From Bedellia somnulentella (taxonomy: Eukaryota > Arthropoda > Insecta > Lepidoptera > Bedelliidae), in contig OY755177.1 in NCBI GenBank assembly GCA_963576735.1, forward strand, positions 8,804,001-8,868,000: DNA of 64,000 bases. The letters are read 5' to 3'. This document shows, piece after piece, positions 9,911 through 20,743 of the stretch. The notes beneath the pieces are model-generated. The model worked only from the letters and a program-made list of their open reading frames with translations. It searched no databases and had not been told where the DNA came from. How positions within the stretch are numbered: the stretch's first letter is position 1; the number at the start of each line of letters is the position of its first letter. Made by a program: the position numbers and the translations under genes.

Positions 9911-10274
9911 AATTTAAATACAAACTGAAATAATTGATTCTTTCATAGCACAATGAATTTAAATTTACATGAATACAGTTTAATTAAATGAGAATAGAGG
10001 AAACTTCAAAGATTAACCTGTCAGAGATGTGTAAATGGTTATATCTTCTTATGTATAAGGTTTTTTGGTGAATATAAAACCCCAAGAAGGGTAGACAGAG
10101 CTTCAGCATTGCTAATTCTTTAGTTACTCTTGGGATTTTAAAATATTGGAAAATAAAGGATTGATCTACATTCACATTATCGTCCAGAAATGCAATAAGT
10201 AAATATTAAAAATGTATGATTTAATAGTTTTTTTTACACTAACTAACGTAAAAAAAGAACAGATTTTTGCCGTG
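9911..10274. other. AT-rich spacer with a short S2-like remnant
   Basis: Around 10075-10140 a stretch reading CCCCAAGAAGGGTAGACAGA then AGTTACTCTTGGGA resembles a worn S2 3' end. Otherwise nothing seen. Confidence 0.35.
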
Positions 10275-10515
10275 TGGTGTCGGCTTAGAATAACACTACC
10301 CCATTTCTACCCGTTAGTGAGCGTAAGAGGCAACTACGGGTATAGGGTCTTTTAAGTTATTTTTGGGCGATGTGATTGGAGACCCGTCACCAAAAACATT
10401 TATTATTACCATCTTTTCCCCAATCAACTTCCAAAAGTGGCTGAGGAATTTCTTTTTCTAAAGCTCTGGCTACCCCGTTAAGGGATATTTAGCCGTGAGT
10501 ATATGTATGTATATT
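10275..10515 (+). repeat. Family S2 SINE-like repeat, nearly full length
   Basis: Runs from GTGTGGTGTCGGCTTAGAAT to GCCGTGAGTATATGTATGTA, with all internal S2 blocks in order. Useful for building the consensus. Confidence 0.85.
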
Positions 10516-12255
10516 TTTTCGACGACTAACTGTATTTCATATCAACATAAAATTAAAAAGCAAAAATTACGCCTTAATAGCTGGCAGCACATCAAAATTG
10601 GTAGTAAAACATGATTATGAAATAACTAAAACGATGGTAATTTCACAGTTCATAGAGAGTGACAGTCTTCAGGCATTTGCTTGTAAAACCGATTTTCAAT
10701 TACTTGTGGGCAATGAAGCTAAAAATAGGCGAACGCATCTCTACTCTAAGGCACTGTTACTATTAAACTACTATAATTTAGAACTGAAATCCGTGTTGCT
10801 TTTGTATTCAGATAAAAAAAAAGAAAATGAAGAAAAAATTACTTTAAATTAGATTTAATACAAATGAATTTAATGGGAAGTTATATTTACCCCAATCAGT
10901 AAGAAGACTAAGGAGAAGATTCATAAAATATTTGGGTTGCATTTATATTTAACACCAATAATTAATTGAGGTTGTTTCTGTCTAAGAATTTGTTTTTGCA
11001 ATAGTTTACCAATTAGCAGAAAATGTGTAAACCTATAAGCAAAAAAGAAGTACCGACTAACTATATTAAATAAACACTTATTTTTTATCTTATTTAATTT
11101 ATTATGTCTCATCCGAAAGTTATTCTCCAACGAAGATTTTGTATAATTTCAAGGGTTGTCTGTCAGATCGTACCATATACTTCAAATGGCATTCATGTAT
11201 GAGGGCTCTTCCAAGGCAACTTTGTTTCGTTGGTATAATTAAAATAGAAGTGGTTCACTAACTTGGAAAAAAATGCAGGATAAAAATAATTTAAGACATT
11301 TGTCATACGACATAATCAAAAGACTTAGCATATACTGCTGATTGAATCTAGAAGTTTTTAAGGTATTTGACTGGTGCATCATTGCATGAGGAATCCTCCT
11401 CACTGGTTTCACGCTGGATTTCACCTCCTCATGAAGGAAAAAAAGCAAACTTCTGTGCACATCATTACTTTAGCCCTAAGTTAAAAATCCACTTTTTATT
11501 GTTTTGTTTTATTGTCGGTTTCAGAAAAGAAGGGGCCTTTTAATTGTTTGTCTCTACGCTCGCTCATGGAAAAGTATTTTGTTTTCATACGAAAGTATTG
11601 TAATCATAATTTAAAAATAATACAAATATACCTCACTAATTTTCATTATATATATATTTTTTTTGTATCGGTACCAAATACAGAAATGTTGTTGATATTT
11701 ACATATATCCTATTAAGAACATTTGGAACAGCACATTTCAATAAATTGCTATGGGACCAATCTGGACATAGAAATGCTTTATAAATGAGAGAAAATAAAG
11801 GAACCAACATTAAAAAAGGAAAAAAAATACAATATTGGGGCGAATCGATGATCTTCTCCTTTTTTTAGACTTATAGGACAAAAATTTCTCTACTGTAAGC
11901 ATAAATCAAAATCAGTTTGATTGGATACAATTTATAATATAAAACATAATACTATAGCAAACTTTTCTGAATGGCCCACGTACTCAGAGGTGAGATTTCC
12001 TTTTCATATTTGGTTTGTCTGCGTCTACAGGGGCAGATGGTCTGTTAATAGCCTCTAAAACTAATGTAGCGAGTGAAATCTGCTTCGCTTGTTAGAGCCT
12101 CATGCCTCTCATACTTTACTTGGCATTTCGCACGGAAAATTAGTTTGCTGTTTTGATTATTTTCATCTAATTTGCTTCTTCTGAATGTTGTCATGCAATT
12201 GGTTTCCGTATGTCATATTTTCTCTTTTTACCCACCAGCACTAGTAGCGTGTGGC
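10516..12255. other. AT-rich region, no gene seen
   Basis: Open frames here (10598-10852, 10921-11130, 11239-11460, 11512-11784) are short, lysine/asparagine-rich and without recognisable motifs. No splice-site context makes any of them convincing. Confidence 0.4.
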
Positions 12256-12259
12256 TTGT

Positions 12260-12353
12260 GAGAGCGTGTATGTCGCATAAGAAGCGAGAAACTGACAGAT
12301 TGCTTATACAAAATCTGTATGTATCTCACTTCTCACATGACACACACGCTCTC
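12260..12353. repeat. Imperfect hairpin with 29-base arms
   Basis: Arms 12260-12288 (GAGAGCGTGTATGTCGCATA start) and 12325-12353 (ends ACACACGCTCTC) are reverse complements with about five mismatches. The loop holds a second small stem, ACAGAT/ATCTGT. It could be a tiny MITE or a microRNA-like hairpin; the sequence alone does not decide. Confidence 0.65.
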
Positions 12354-12609
12354 GCTTAGTAAAAGTTCGATAAAAAATTCTATTCGATAAAGCAATCAAA
12401 ACGAAATACGTTGTGAAAGTAAAATTTACCTTGTTATGAATTACACGAAGCAATGAGTAACTTTGTTGATGTTTTCAGGCAGCGTAATAGATTCCTGAAA
12501 CAAAACAAGTTGATAAAGCAATCTAGAATTTTGAACAAAGGAAGAAATATTTATGTACGCAGTTTTTTAAATTTATTATTAGGTATATTTTATTTTCATT
12601 TTATTTTAT
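12354..12609. other. AT-rich spacer
   Basis: Nothing recognised. Confidence 0.35.
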
Positions 12610-12790
12610 TCATCTAGCTAGGTGTTCTCCTCACAGCCCATATATGTCTCCAACAATAGGCTCGCGCCTACCCTATATAGGGCGATTTGGCCTAAGTCCA
12701 CCACGTTGGCAGACTAACGATTACTACCGTAATAGTAGCCGGGACCGACAGCTTAACGTATCATCCGAAGCAGGGGATACTCTACTCTAC
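12610..12790 (-). repeat. Interspersed repeat sharing a core with 700-870
   Basis: In reverse complement it contains AAGCTGTCGGTCCCGGC and CTACTATTACGGTAGTAAT, close to 803-845. Contains an internal near-palindrome CCCTATATAGGG. Confidence 0.5.
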
Positions 12791-12942
12791 TAGCATACTT
12801 ATCAGTTTTTAAACAATTCGTCACTGCTCTAGTTGGTAGGTAGCTTCAGGGTCCGGAGTTAACGGTTTTGGACCCCATTGAGAGTGGACATAATATGATG
12901 AATATGAATGTATGTGTCTTAGTTTTGGTATTATTTAGATGT

Positions 12943-13188
12943 ACATACATACATATACTCACGGCTATATTTCCCTAAAAGGGATAGCCAGAGCTAAGGA
13001 ATTATAAATTCCTCAGCCACTTTTGGAAGTTGAGTGGGGAAAAGATGATAAAAATAAAGGTTTTTGGTGATAGGTCTCCAACCGCATCGCCCAAAAAACC
13101 AATAAAAAGCCCCAATACCCTTAGTCGCCTTTTACGACACCCGTGGGTAGAAAGGGGTAGCGACATTCTAAGCCGGCACTACACGGCA
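12943..13188 (-). repeat. Family S2 SINE, complete with target duplication
   Basis: Reverse orientation, from ACATACATATACTCACGGC to CGGCACTACACGGC. A 10-bp duplication, ATTTAGATGT, lies at 12933-12942 and 13189-13198. This shows that S2 is an independently mobile unit inserting by target-primed reverse transcription. Confidence 0.85.
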
Positions 13189-13334
13189 ATTTAGATGTGT
13201 ATCATATTATATGTATGATATGATGTATATTAAATATATCTTCGAGTTAGTTTCCCTTAGCGTTGGTCACATTGTATCTTTCTAGGGACTAACTTGATTT
13301 TTGTAATATATTTATTGATTAATTGTATAGTACA

Positions 13335-13530
13335 GGCTGTGTGGTGTCGGCTTAGAATAGAACTACTCCATTTATTCCCGTGTGTACTCATAACAGGCGA
13401 CTAAGGATATTTGGGCTCTTTAAGTGATTTTTGGGCGATACAGTTGCAAACCCATCACCAAACTTCATTAAACTTCAAAAAGTGGCTGAGGATTTTTCTT
13501 CTGTAGCTCTGGCATTATAGGTGTTAGTAA
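13335..13530 (+). repeat. Family S2 SINE-like repeat, 3' end worn
   Basis: Starts GCTGTGTGGTGTCGGCTTAG. The 3' end is degenerate and abuts the Helitron at 13549. Confidence 0.75.
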
Positions 13531-13939
13531 CTGTATGTACGTCTGTAATCTGTACGAATATTATAAAGCTGAAGAGTTTGTTTGTTTGTTTGAATGCAAC
13601 GATCTCAGGAACTGCCGAATCAAATAGAAAAAATAATTTTGTGTTGGATAGTCCATTTATTAAGGAAGGCTTAGTTTATATATCATCACGCTGCGACCAA
13701 TAAGAGCAAAGAATTAGCGAAAAATGTTGCAAAAACGGGGATAATCATTCATGTTTTGAGGATAAAAAAGACCCTCTTGAAATGATGTAAACGAATGTCC
13801 GCGACAGTATATGTCTATCTTTTAAGATTGACTCACTATAACAATTTTTATGGTAATCAAATTTGGTCGAAATTAATGCACTATTGCCAATTATTTGCCG
13901 TCATGGTTTGTCAACATAATATTAATCATTATCCAAATA

Positions 13940-13976
<37 letters not shown>

Positions 13977-13982
13977 TGTGTA
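13940..13982 (+). repeat. (GT)n microsatellite
   Basis: About 20 GT units with one ATGT interruption, inside the Helitron. Confidence 0.95.
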
Positions 13983-14198
13983 AATTGTTGATTAAAAGTA
14001 TTTAATTGTGAACATAATTTTCCTTAACATCACTTAATTTAAATTAACATCTTAGAAGAGAATACAATTTTAAAATGACTCCGCAACAAAATTGAAACGC
14101 GTGCATGAAGCGCAAGACAAGACGGACTGGCTGACTCAGAATTAATGCTCAGCCGAAACTACTAAACTAATAAACTTTAAATTTATAAAGTAAAAAAA

Positions 14199-14334
14199 TT
14201 ATGAGGACACTATGAAAAACACCTTCTTGACCATGACAGAGACCCTCAACGGGTAAAAGTCTAAATTGTGAGGACACTATGAAAAAAACCTTTTTGACCA
14301 TGACAGAGACCCTCAACGGGTGAAAGTCTACACA
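14199..14334 (+). repeat. Two tandem 67-bp units in the Helitron
   Basis: Unit 1 starts near 14199 and unit 2 near 14266. Both contain TGAGGACACTATGAAAAA, TGACCATGACAGAGACCC and TCAACGGGT. Few differences separate them, so the duplication is fairly recent. Confidence 0.85.
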
Positions 14335-14689
14335 TTTGACACTACGAAGTCTGTCGGGTCAGCTAGTAAATAAGAAAAGGCAAAAACAGCTCAATGTAAC
14401 CTAACTTAAAAATATTAATCGCTTAACTCGTAAACTATAGAATAAATCAGTTCAAATACTGTTTAATTGCTTATTTAAATATATTTTCAAGTTCATCGAG
14501 CTTTGAATGGATGATGTGACGAGACTATATATATTATATTAGATATGTAGCGTTAATGTTCTATAATGGGATATCTTTATTCTAACTTTACTTTAGTTTT
14601 CTGACAAATCATTTGGATGGAAAGACCGTTTCAATAATAATCTGGCCTGAGTAACCAACGCCGTGATAAATATATAGTTATGATATAAG

Positions 14690-14880
14690 CATATAGTTAT
14701 GACTATATATCCCACTAGCAGAGCCCAGCAACCCCAGAGCTTTAGATTTAGAAATTCATCAGCCACTTTTGGTAGCCGAGTGGCGAAAATGATGAGTCTC
14801 CAGCCACAATGCCCCGTAAACTCTTAATCGCCTATTACCACACCCGCGGGAAGAATACGGTTATTGCTATTTAAACCTGA
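14690..14880 (-). repeat. Family S2 repeat, diverged
   Basis: Reverse orientation. CATCAGCCACTTTTGG, GAGTCTCCAGCCACAATGCC and CACACCCGCGGGAAGAA mark it. Poorly conserved. Confidence 0.6.
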
Positions 14881-14939
14881 CTCTACACATAAATGTATAA
14901 TCGTAATTAAAATAGTAACATATTAAACACCTCTATGCA

Positions 14940-15080
14940 ACAACTTCTGAATTTGAAACTCCTCAGCTACTTTTGGAAGTACAGTGTGGTGAAGATTGTA
15001 AAACAAACTCTGTTCTTGATGTCTAATAAAAAGCCGAAAAAGTCGCTTATAATGACATCCGCGGAAAGAACAAGCACTAA
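14940..15080 (-). repeat. Family S2 repeat, second diverged copy
   Basis: CCTCAGCTACTTTTGGAAG, then AAAAAGCCGAAAAAGTCGC and GACATCCGCGGAAAGAA match the reverse complement of S2. A small open frame (14935-15198) crosses it and is not a gene. Confidence 0.6.
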
Positions 15081-15156
15081 AGATAGTTCAAATTATTTTC
15101 AAGCCAATAAAGTGTGGTCAAACTTCAATATATCCCGTATGGCGTTACCAATAATA

Positions 15157-16468
15157 CGAGAGGCATGCCAAAAGAAACTAGATACTCAAAAATTATAAAA
15201 TTTATTCTTTATTACAAGTATAGTATCTTTTCAAAGTATTCACCCTGAACACGTATACACTTTTCCATACGTCTGAACCAATTGAAAAATACCTGTGACC
15301 ACACTTCTTTAGATACCTCAGAAATCTCGAAATTATAGGCAACCAGCGCATCTTCTTTGCTTTCAAACCTCTTTCCCTTTAGTTTTTCTTTGATTTTTGG
15401 AAACAAGTTAAAATCACAAGGCGCTAGGTCAGGGGAATATGGCGGGTGAGGGAGAATTGACACATTTTTCGAGTTGAAAAGTCTAGTGTTCTGGCAGACG
15501 TGTGCAGCGCCCCATTGTCGTGGTGCCAGAGAAGGTGCCGGATTCCTGACTTCGGTCGCTTGTCATACCAAACTGATATTACTGTTGGAGCACAAACTGT
15601 CACATACCATTCGGAGTTCACCGTTCTTTCATTCTCTAGCACAACATTAGCAATATAACCCGTTTTGAAAAACGAAGCGACCATTTGTTTCTGTGTGCTT
15701 CGTGCACGGCGACATTTCGTTGGAGTTGGCTCGTCTTCAAAGCAGCATACAGTCGACTGTCGCTTTGATTCGGGATCATAGTTATATAGCCATGTTTCGT
15801 CACCAGTCAGTATATTATATACATTTTTTTCTCGCCTCCATTGAATTTATCTATCATGAATAGACACCAATCCACTCAACGGTCTTCCTGATCATCGGTA
15901 AGTTTGTGCGGCACCGGTAAGATGGCTCGAACAACGTTTACGGAGAGAAAGGTGGTCGTGAAATATGGCTTGCATTGCTGCTGATCCAATTCCTAGTTTT
16001 CGCTCTAGCTCTACATATGTAATTCGTCGGTTTTCGCGTAAAAGTTTTTCGACTGCACGAACGTTTTCTTGCGTGACCGCGGTTGGCGGCTGTCCTGTCT
16101 TCGCTTCATCTTCGAAACATTTCCGTCCTCTTTTAAAATCAGCAAACCAATTGAATACTGTTGCTCGGGAACAAGCAGACTCACCAAAAGTAGAAGCCAA
16201 AAGTTCAAAACATTCTTGAGGCTTTAAACCTTTTTTAAGTCATAATAAATCATAGCGCGAAAATCACGTCAACTGAGCTCCATTGTTGCAAGTGAATTCC
16301 CACCAGATTCTCGGGAAAATGATGCTCATTCAATTAAACAATAAATAAAAGAACTGTGTTCTATATTCAAATATGTCAATAAAAACCAGCCTATAAGATG
16401 GTGTATAGCTTGCCAGTGTCAATTTAATGAGAAAAGAGTATCTAACTTCTATTGGCATGCCCCTCGTA
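15157..16468 (-). mobile_element. mariner transposon (Tc1/mariner, D,D34D), inactive
   Basis: A 1312-bp element. The left end CGAGAGGCATGCCAAAAGAA and the reverse complement of the right end CGAGGGGCATGCCAATAGAA are about 30-bp inverted repeats. They are flanked by TA at 15155-15156 and 16469-16470, the invariant mariner target. The transposase frame inside lies on the minus strand and is broken. A second, truncated copy of the same family is at 56563-56939. Confidence 0.92.
15212..16283 (-). pseudogene. mariner transposase, frameshifted
   Basis: Transposase binds the element ends and cuts and pastes the element into TA. Reading the minus strand from an ATG at 16283, codon 5 is a stop (TGA), and frameshifts follow near 16230 and near 15900. 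The N-terminal helix-turn-helix part (FNWFADFKRGR, RKLGIGSAAM) is readable at 16200-15892. The first catalytic Asp is in GDETWLYNYDPESKRQ (about 15800-15755). The second is in HHDNGALHTS (about 15525-15495). The third is in SPDLAPCDF (about 15440-15410), but one missing T near 15480 puts it in another frame. Residue spacing in the related copy at 56.6 kb is D34D, which fixes the mariner clade. The C-terminus (WFRRMEKCIRVQGEYF) is kept. This copy cannot make an active enzyme. Confidence 0.9.
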
Positions 16469-16686
16469 TTTGTACAAGTGGAATGTATTCAGTCAACACC
16501 ACTAGTTTTTCCTGGCTGGTTTATTGTCACAGTGACACGTTTACACGACTAATCGTTTCGGAAATAAACACACCATGTTTATCTCTAATGAACGAGGCCG
16601 GCCGGCGGTCTTATTAGCTTTATAGATTTGACCTTGCAAATAATATACCTTTTACTTTACTGTTACTATACTATAATGTGAGCAAT
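16469..16686. other. Spacer
   Basis: No feature recognised. Confidence 0.35.
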
Positions 16687-16701
16687 TATTTTTCTAAACA
16701 T

Positions 16702-17074
16702 GTAACATAACATAACATAAACGTTCACGCCGTTTATCCTCGAAGGGGTTGGCAGAGGTACCAATACTCCTTAACTCACATGGCAAGCGCCATCTAGTTT
16801 CCAGAGAAGGTACCCACGTTTTGCTTAGACAGTGTACTCACGTGATAGGGGGCAGGCCTATCGCCGTTTTGTACGAATACACTGTCACATGACTAAGTAC
16901 AACTCAGCCATGTGGGTTTCCTCACGATGTTTTCCCTCACCGTTAGCAACCATGATAAATTAACCACACATATGACTTTAGAAAAGACAAATTGGTGTAG
17001 GCCCGTCCCAGGATTGGAACTCACGCCCTTCTGTTTTTCGGGCGGGTGTTCTATCCACTGGACCATCATGTCGC
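16702..17074 (-). repeat. Family S1 tRNA-derived SINE, complete copy
   Basis: Near-identical layout to 1024-1396. A 15-bp duplication, TATTTTTCTAAACAT, flanks it at 16687-16701 and 17075-17089. In minus sense it has A-box ATGGTCCAGTGGATAG and B-box GAGTTCCAATCC. Confidence 0.88.
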
Positions 17075-17089
17075 TATTTTTCTAAACAT

Positions 17090-18990
17090 ATGACTTATTT
17101 GAATGAGAGTTGCTCTCATTTTTATTGTAAGAATATTGTAAATTTACAATCAATAGCTAGGATCATAATTTTAAAAACCAATGAGATTTTTGATGTAATA
17201 ACAAAAAATACTTTTCTACCCAATCAAAATTGTCACCACAGATTACAATATATGATTGTCACCACATCAGTTCACGATAATGCATTGACACAGCCTTTCC
17301 GTCAGGTTTTTCCCTGATAAAGGAAGAAACCATTAATCTCCCAATGTTCCACAGTATTTAATACTCCCAATTTTCCGAAAAGAATGTACACATCGTACTT
17401 CCGTATAATCGCGCAGAAAATATTATCTACTATTTCCAGAAGATGCTGAGAAAAGTTGGTTTCAGTAATTAAAAACTAGGAACTTTCTTCCAGTCTTTTA
17501 CTTATTCCAAAGCAAAAATGTTAAACAATGTGATAATTTTAAAATTGAAAATGTTATTAATCCAACTCTTGAAGTGTAAAAGATGTATAATTTTATTTAT
17601 TTAAAATCAATAACTTATGATAAATTCGAATACGATAAACCAGGGCTTTGTAATTGACTATTACAAATTTTCTTATGTTTCTTTGTGATTTGGAATAGTT
17701 TATATCGAGATAAGATAATTACACATAGCTAGTGATGTATTTCATACCGCATTGTCAATAAAAAATGCAAATATTACGTAATTACGTTGTATAACCAAAC
17801 ATTGACTTATAAAAGGGCTACTACTTATATAAATTTATTGATTTTAACTGAATTATCATTAATTTCTATAGCTAAAAGGAGTGAAATAAACTACAGCCGT
17901 TATTAAATGCATTTTGTGCAATCTAGTAAAATAATATAAGTCAATATTGAGCATTGGTGTAAAGATGCATGTCCTTGCAATAGTTCTGCTTTTTTTAGAA
18001 CTTTTGTTCCAGTTCATAATAATATAAGATTTAAAAAATACACACCTGATTCAGGACTTGTAACATGCCACTATGTATCCTACTGTTGTACAATTGTTTT
18101 CTTTTTAAAATTGAATGTTTCAGTTGTATACCAAAATTTAGAAAAATGACAACCAGAGACATTAATTAATTACAAGACATTAACGGCAATAATTGAGCTT
18201 TGGTGTAAATAAATGTGAGTATTAAAATTGTGAGCACTCTTAAAACTTTAACTTTTACCTTTTTAGAAAATTTGAAACTAAAAATGTAAAGTAAGTGTAA
18301 TTTTCCATATGTGCAAATATATTGGAAAAGCTAATGAGAAAATGGTTTTACTTTTAGTTACGCTTAAACCATTGAGTAGAGTAGTAGACTTCTAAATTGA
18401 ATATTAATATACCTGGAGGGCATTTCTCAAGTTCGATATAATTACTCTAACAGAAAAAAAACAGTTATTTGATTCATCATTACAAAAACCTTAATACATT
18501 TCGACCTATCCTAGTAAGCCCCGTAGGGCCTGTAACAGGACAGCAGCGTCCGTCTTCCGTTTCGTGGCATAGTGTGGTAACATAATTATTTCACTATCAT
18601 TAGTATGCCAAATTTACATTAATAACAATTTTAATTTCATTGTAATATTTATACTTTTGTCAGTATATATAAATTGTTCATTTTCAGTTACATTAAATAA
18701 AATTATGTGAATATTCTGTAGAATTAATACTAGAACTTAACAAGAAAATATAAAAAACTAAGAAAAAATTAAATTAAACATTTTAAATTTTAAACTATTT
18801 CATTAGAAGAACGTGCTCAATACTTGCAAGTTAATAATACCATAAACATATATTAAATGTACAAAATCAAACCGTATGTTTTGTGTGAGTGAATATGTTC
18901 GTGTGTGTGTTTGTTTGTGATAGTGATTTGTGTATCATTAAAAAACTTTCTGTGTGTATATGTGAATGTGTGTTTAAGTGTGTGACATTT
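17090..18990. other. AT-rich region, no gene seen
   Basis: Long A/T runs and short frames only. A GT-rich, irregular stretch spans about 18880-18985. Confidence 0.4.
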
Positions 18991-18999
18991 CTAAGTTAT

Positions 19000-19415
19000 T
19001 TAGCAGTTACATAATATTTTCTCAGTTTCATCGTATTGCATACTCTTTAGATACTTCAATACTGAAATTTTGCACTCACGTTTAGATTTCGAGTATATAC
19101 TAAGTGTATTGTTAGTTTTATTATACAAATCAGCAGATTTTCTTGTGTATTGATTGGTGGCGAAAACTGTTTTTGTTTTGGTAGGCGGTATAACTGTATG
19201 TGATTTGCGTCTAGGTTGTTGGTGATTTTGTTTTATTTCCTCTAATTTGTGAATTTTTAACACGCATTGCAGTATGTAAAGCTTTCTCACAGAAAGTACG
19301 TCGGATAATTTATATAATTCAGCTGTAGAAAACCTTCGTTATATATAAAAATGATTTTAACAAGATAACGTTGCGCTCTCTCAAGTTCGAGGAATTTAGT
19401 TTTTGAATAGAAATT
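19000..19415 (-). pseudogene. LINE reverse transcriptase, C-terminal remnant
   Basis: Minus-strand translation gives LELERAQRYLVKIIF, a stop, then STAELYKLSDVLSVRKLYI and, in the open frame 19290-19000, a tail ending YDETEKI. This aligns by eye with the plus-strand fragment at 41101-41589 (MLKLERAQRALLKVA, TTELYKQCKVLTVRQLFI). Both are the region after the reverse transcriptase fingers and palm of an APE-type non-LTR element (jockey/CR1-like style). It is a 5'-truncated, mutated remnant. Confidence 0.6.
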
Positions 19416-20199
19416 ATATCAAGTGTTCAATATCGTGTGCAAAATATCACAAAGTGAAATATATTTCTATTTATAGATTCAAACTGTATTCTCACACACG
19501 GTAGTAATCTTTCCTTAGATATTAAAGAATGACCGACGGAAATCAATGATCCAAGCGAATACATTGAATTAAAGGTCAGTTTAACTCTCTTCTTAGTTAT
19601 GAACAGGGCTTCATATCTGTCAAAATTTACATATGTTTTGGTTTCTTCGAATTTCCCTTTAACTGGCACTTTTCCAGTAACTAGCAAAGTCTGAATTCCC
19701 AACTGGAGCATCCGGCAACCAGCTTTAGTTTTTGAAATTTAATAATGACGAAATAATATATTTTTTATAATTTAATAATATAATTAACGTTGATCCAAGT
19801 AGACATTATTTACAACTTCTACGACTATTTGATCTATCATCTATTTAATATATTTATCTACATTTTAATTTTCTATTTATATTCAAACAAAATTTAAAAA
19901 CAAAATGGCTACCGTTGGCACGATATCTTCAAATATCATCATATCGACTGATTGTGACCACTCGGTATCATCCTTTGATATATATCACCATATCGACTGG
20001 TTTTCAAGAGTCAAATATCGATCGCAAAATATCACAAAAGTGATAAATGTCGAAAGTGATCTAGTATCTACCGTGCGAGTATTGCCCCCCAGTACTAATA
20101 TTTTAAATGCGATAGTAACTCAGAATTTCTGTCTATATGTCTGTTACGCATTAACGATACCTCACCGAGCCATCTCTTTATGAAATGTTGTACATAAAT
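19416..20199. other. AT-rich region with short anonymous frames
   Basis: Frames at 19427-19711 (minus) and 19905-20183 (plus) carry no motif I recognise. The first might be upstream sequence of the LINE remnant, but I see no catalytic motif. Confidence 0.35.
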
Positions 20200-20293
20200 A
20201 GACTGAACCTTATCTCAGTGGTTAGAATATGCGCTTATTACGCAGAGAGGTATTGGTTCGATCGCCAACCAACGTGTCTTTTCTAAAGTAAAG
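20200..20293 (+). repeat. Family S1 SINE, left part, split by the BEL element
   Basis: tRNA-like head with A-box TTATCTCAGTGGTTAGAA and B-box GGTTCGATCGCC, followed by GTGTCTTTTCTAAAG. The sequence resumes at 26427 after the retrotransposon with GTATGGTAAATTTATC, as in intact S1 copies. Confidence 0.8.
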
Positions 20294-20440
20294 TGTTTAA
20301 GTAAATTGTTACAGTCCACTCATATTTAAAATGTAAGAAGGTAAATTACATAATTTAGTCGAAATAAAATCTTTAAACAGTGTGCACGTCTTTCTTTCAA
20401 AATTACATCAATTTTCGCATTCGCCCTTATCGCCCAGACA
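20294..20440 (+). repeat. 5' LTR of the BEL/Pao element
   Basis: Contains AATAAAAT as a polyadenylation signal at about 20364. Starts TG, ends CA. Confidence 0.92.
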
Positions 20441-20743
20441 TATGGTCCGAAATTGAGCCGCATCCGACCCCGCACCCGATCGCGCTAGACGCACCGGAGA
20501 ACCATAGACCTGTCAATCAAAGCGATAAGGATTGAATAGAAGACCATTTCTGTGCAACCAATTTGTGATTTTTAAGTTAAATACGTAATCTATAACGTGC
20601 TAAGTAATTGTAATAATTACACCTCATCGGCTTAAGGGAGTGATAGATAGTGCTACAACAACCTACTTTACGCATTTTTGATAGTTTTATACAGTGTTTA
20701 GTAGGCTCATTTAGTGAAAAGAAAGCACTTATAACGGCAAACT
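20441..20743 (+). other. BEL/Pao leader
   Basis: About 300 bases between the 5' LTR and the gag ATG, starting with the primer-binding region; no open frame of note. Confidence 0.7.

Larger units (their letters stand above)
13549..14366 (+). mobile_element. Non-autonomous Helitron-type element
   Basis: Begins TCTGTACGAATATTATAAAG, followed by AGAGTTTGTTTGTTTG and a body typical of lepidopteran non-autonomous Helitrons. Ends GTCGGGTCAGCTAG with host T after it; host A precedes the 5' TC, so it sits between A and T as Helitrons do. A short stem (GACA/TGTC) precedes CTAG. No Rep/helicase frame is present, so movement would need an autonomous partner. A (GT)n tract and a 67-bp tandem duplication lie inside. 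Confidence 0.75.

Noticed and set aside
13795..13983. Small protein with a Cys-Val repeat tail
   Set aside because: The tail is only the translation of the (GT)n microsatellite inside the Helitron.
19905..20183. Coding exon with 92 codons
   Set aside because: No motif, no splice context, and it ends next to a SINE head.
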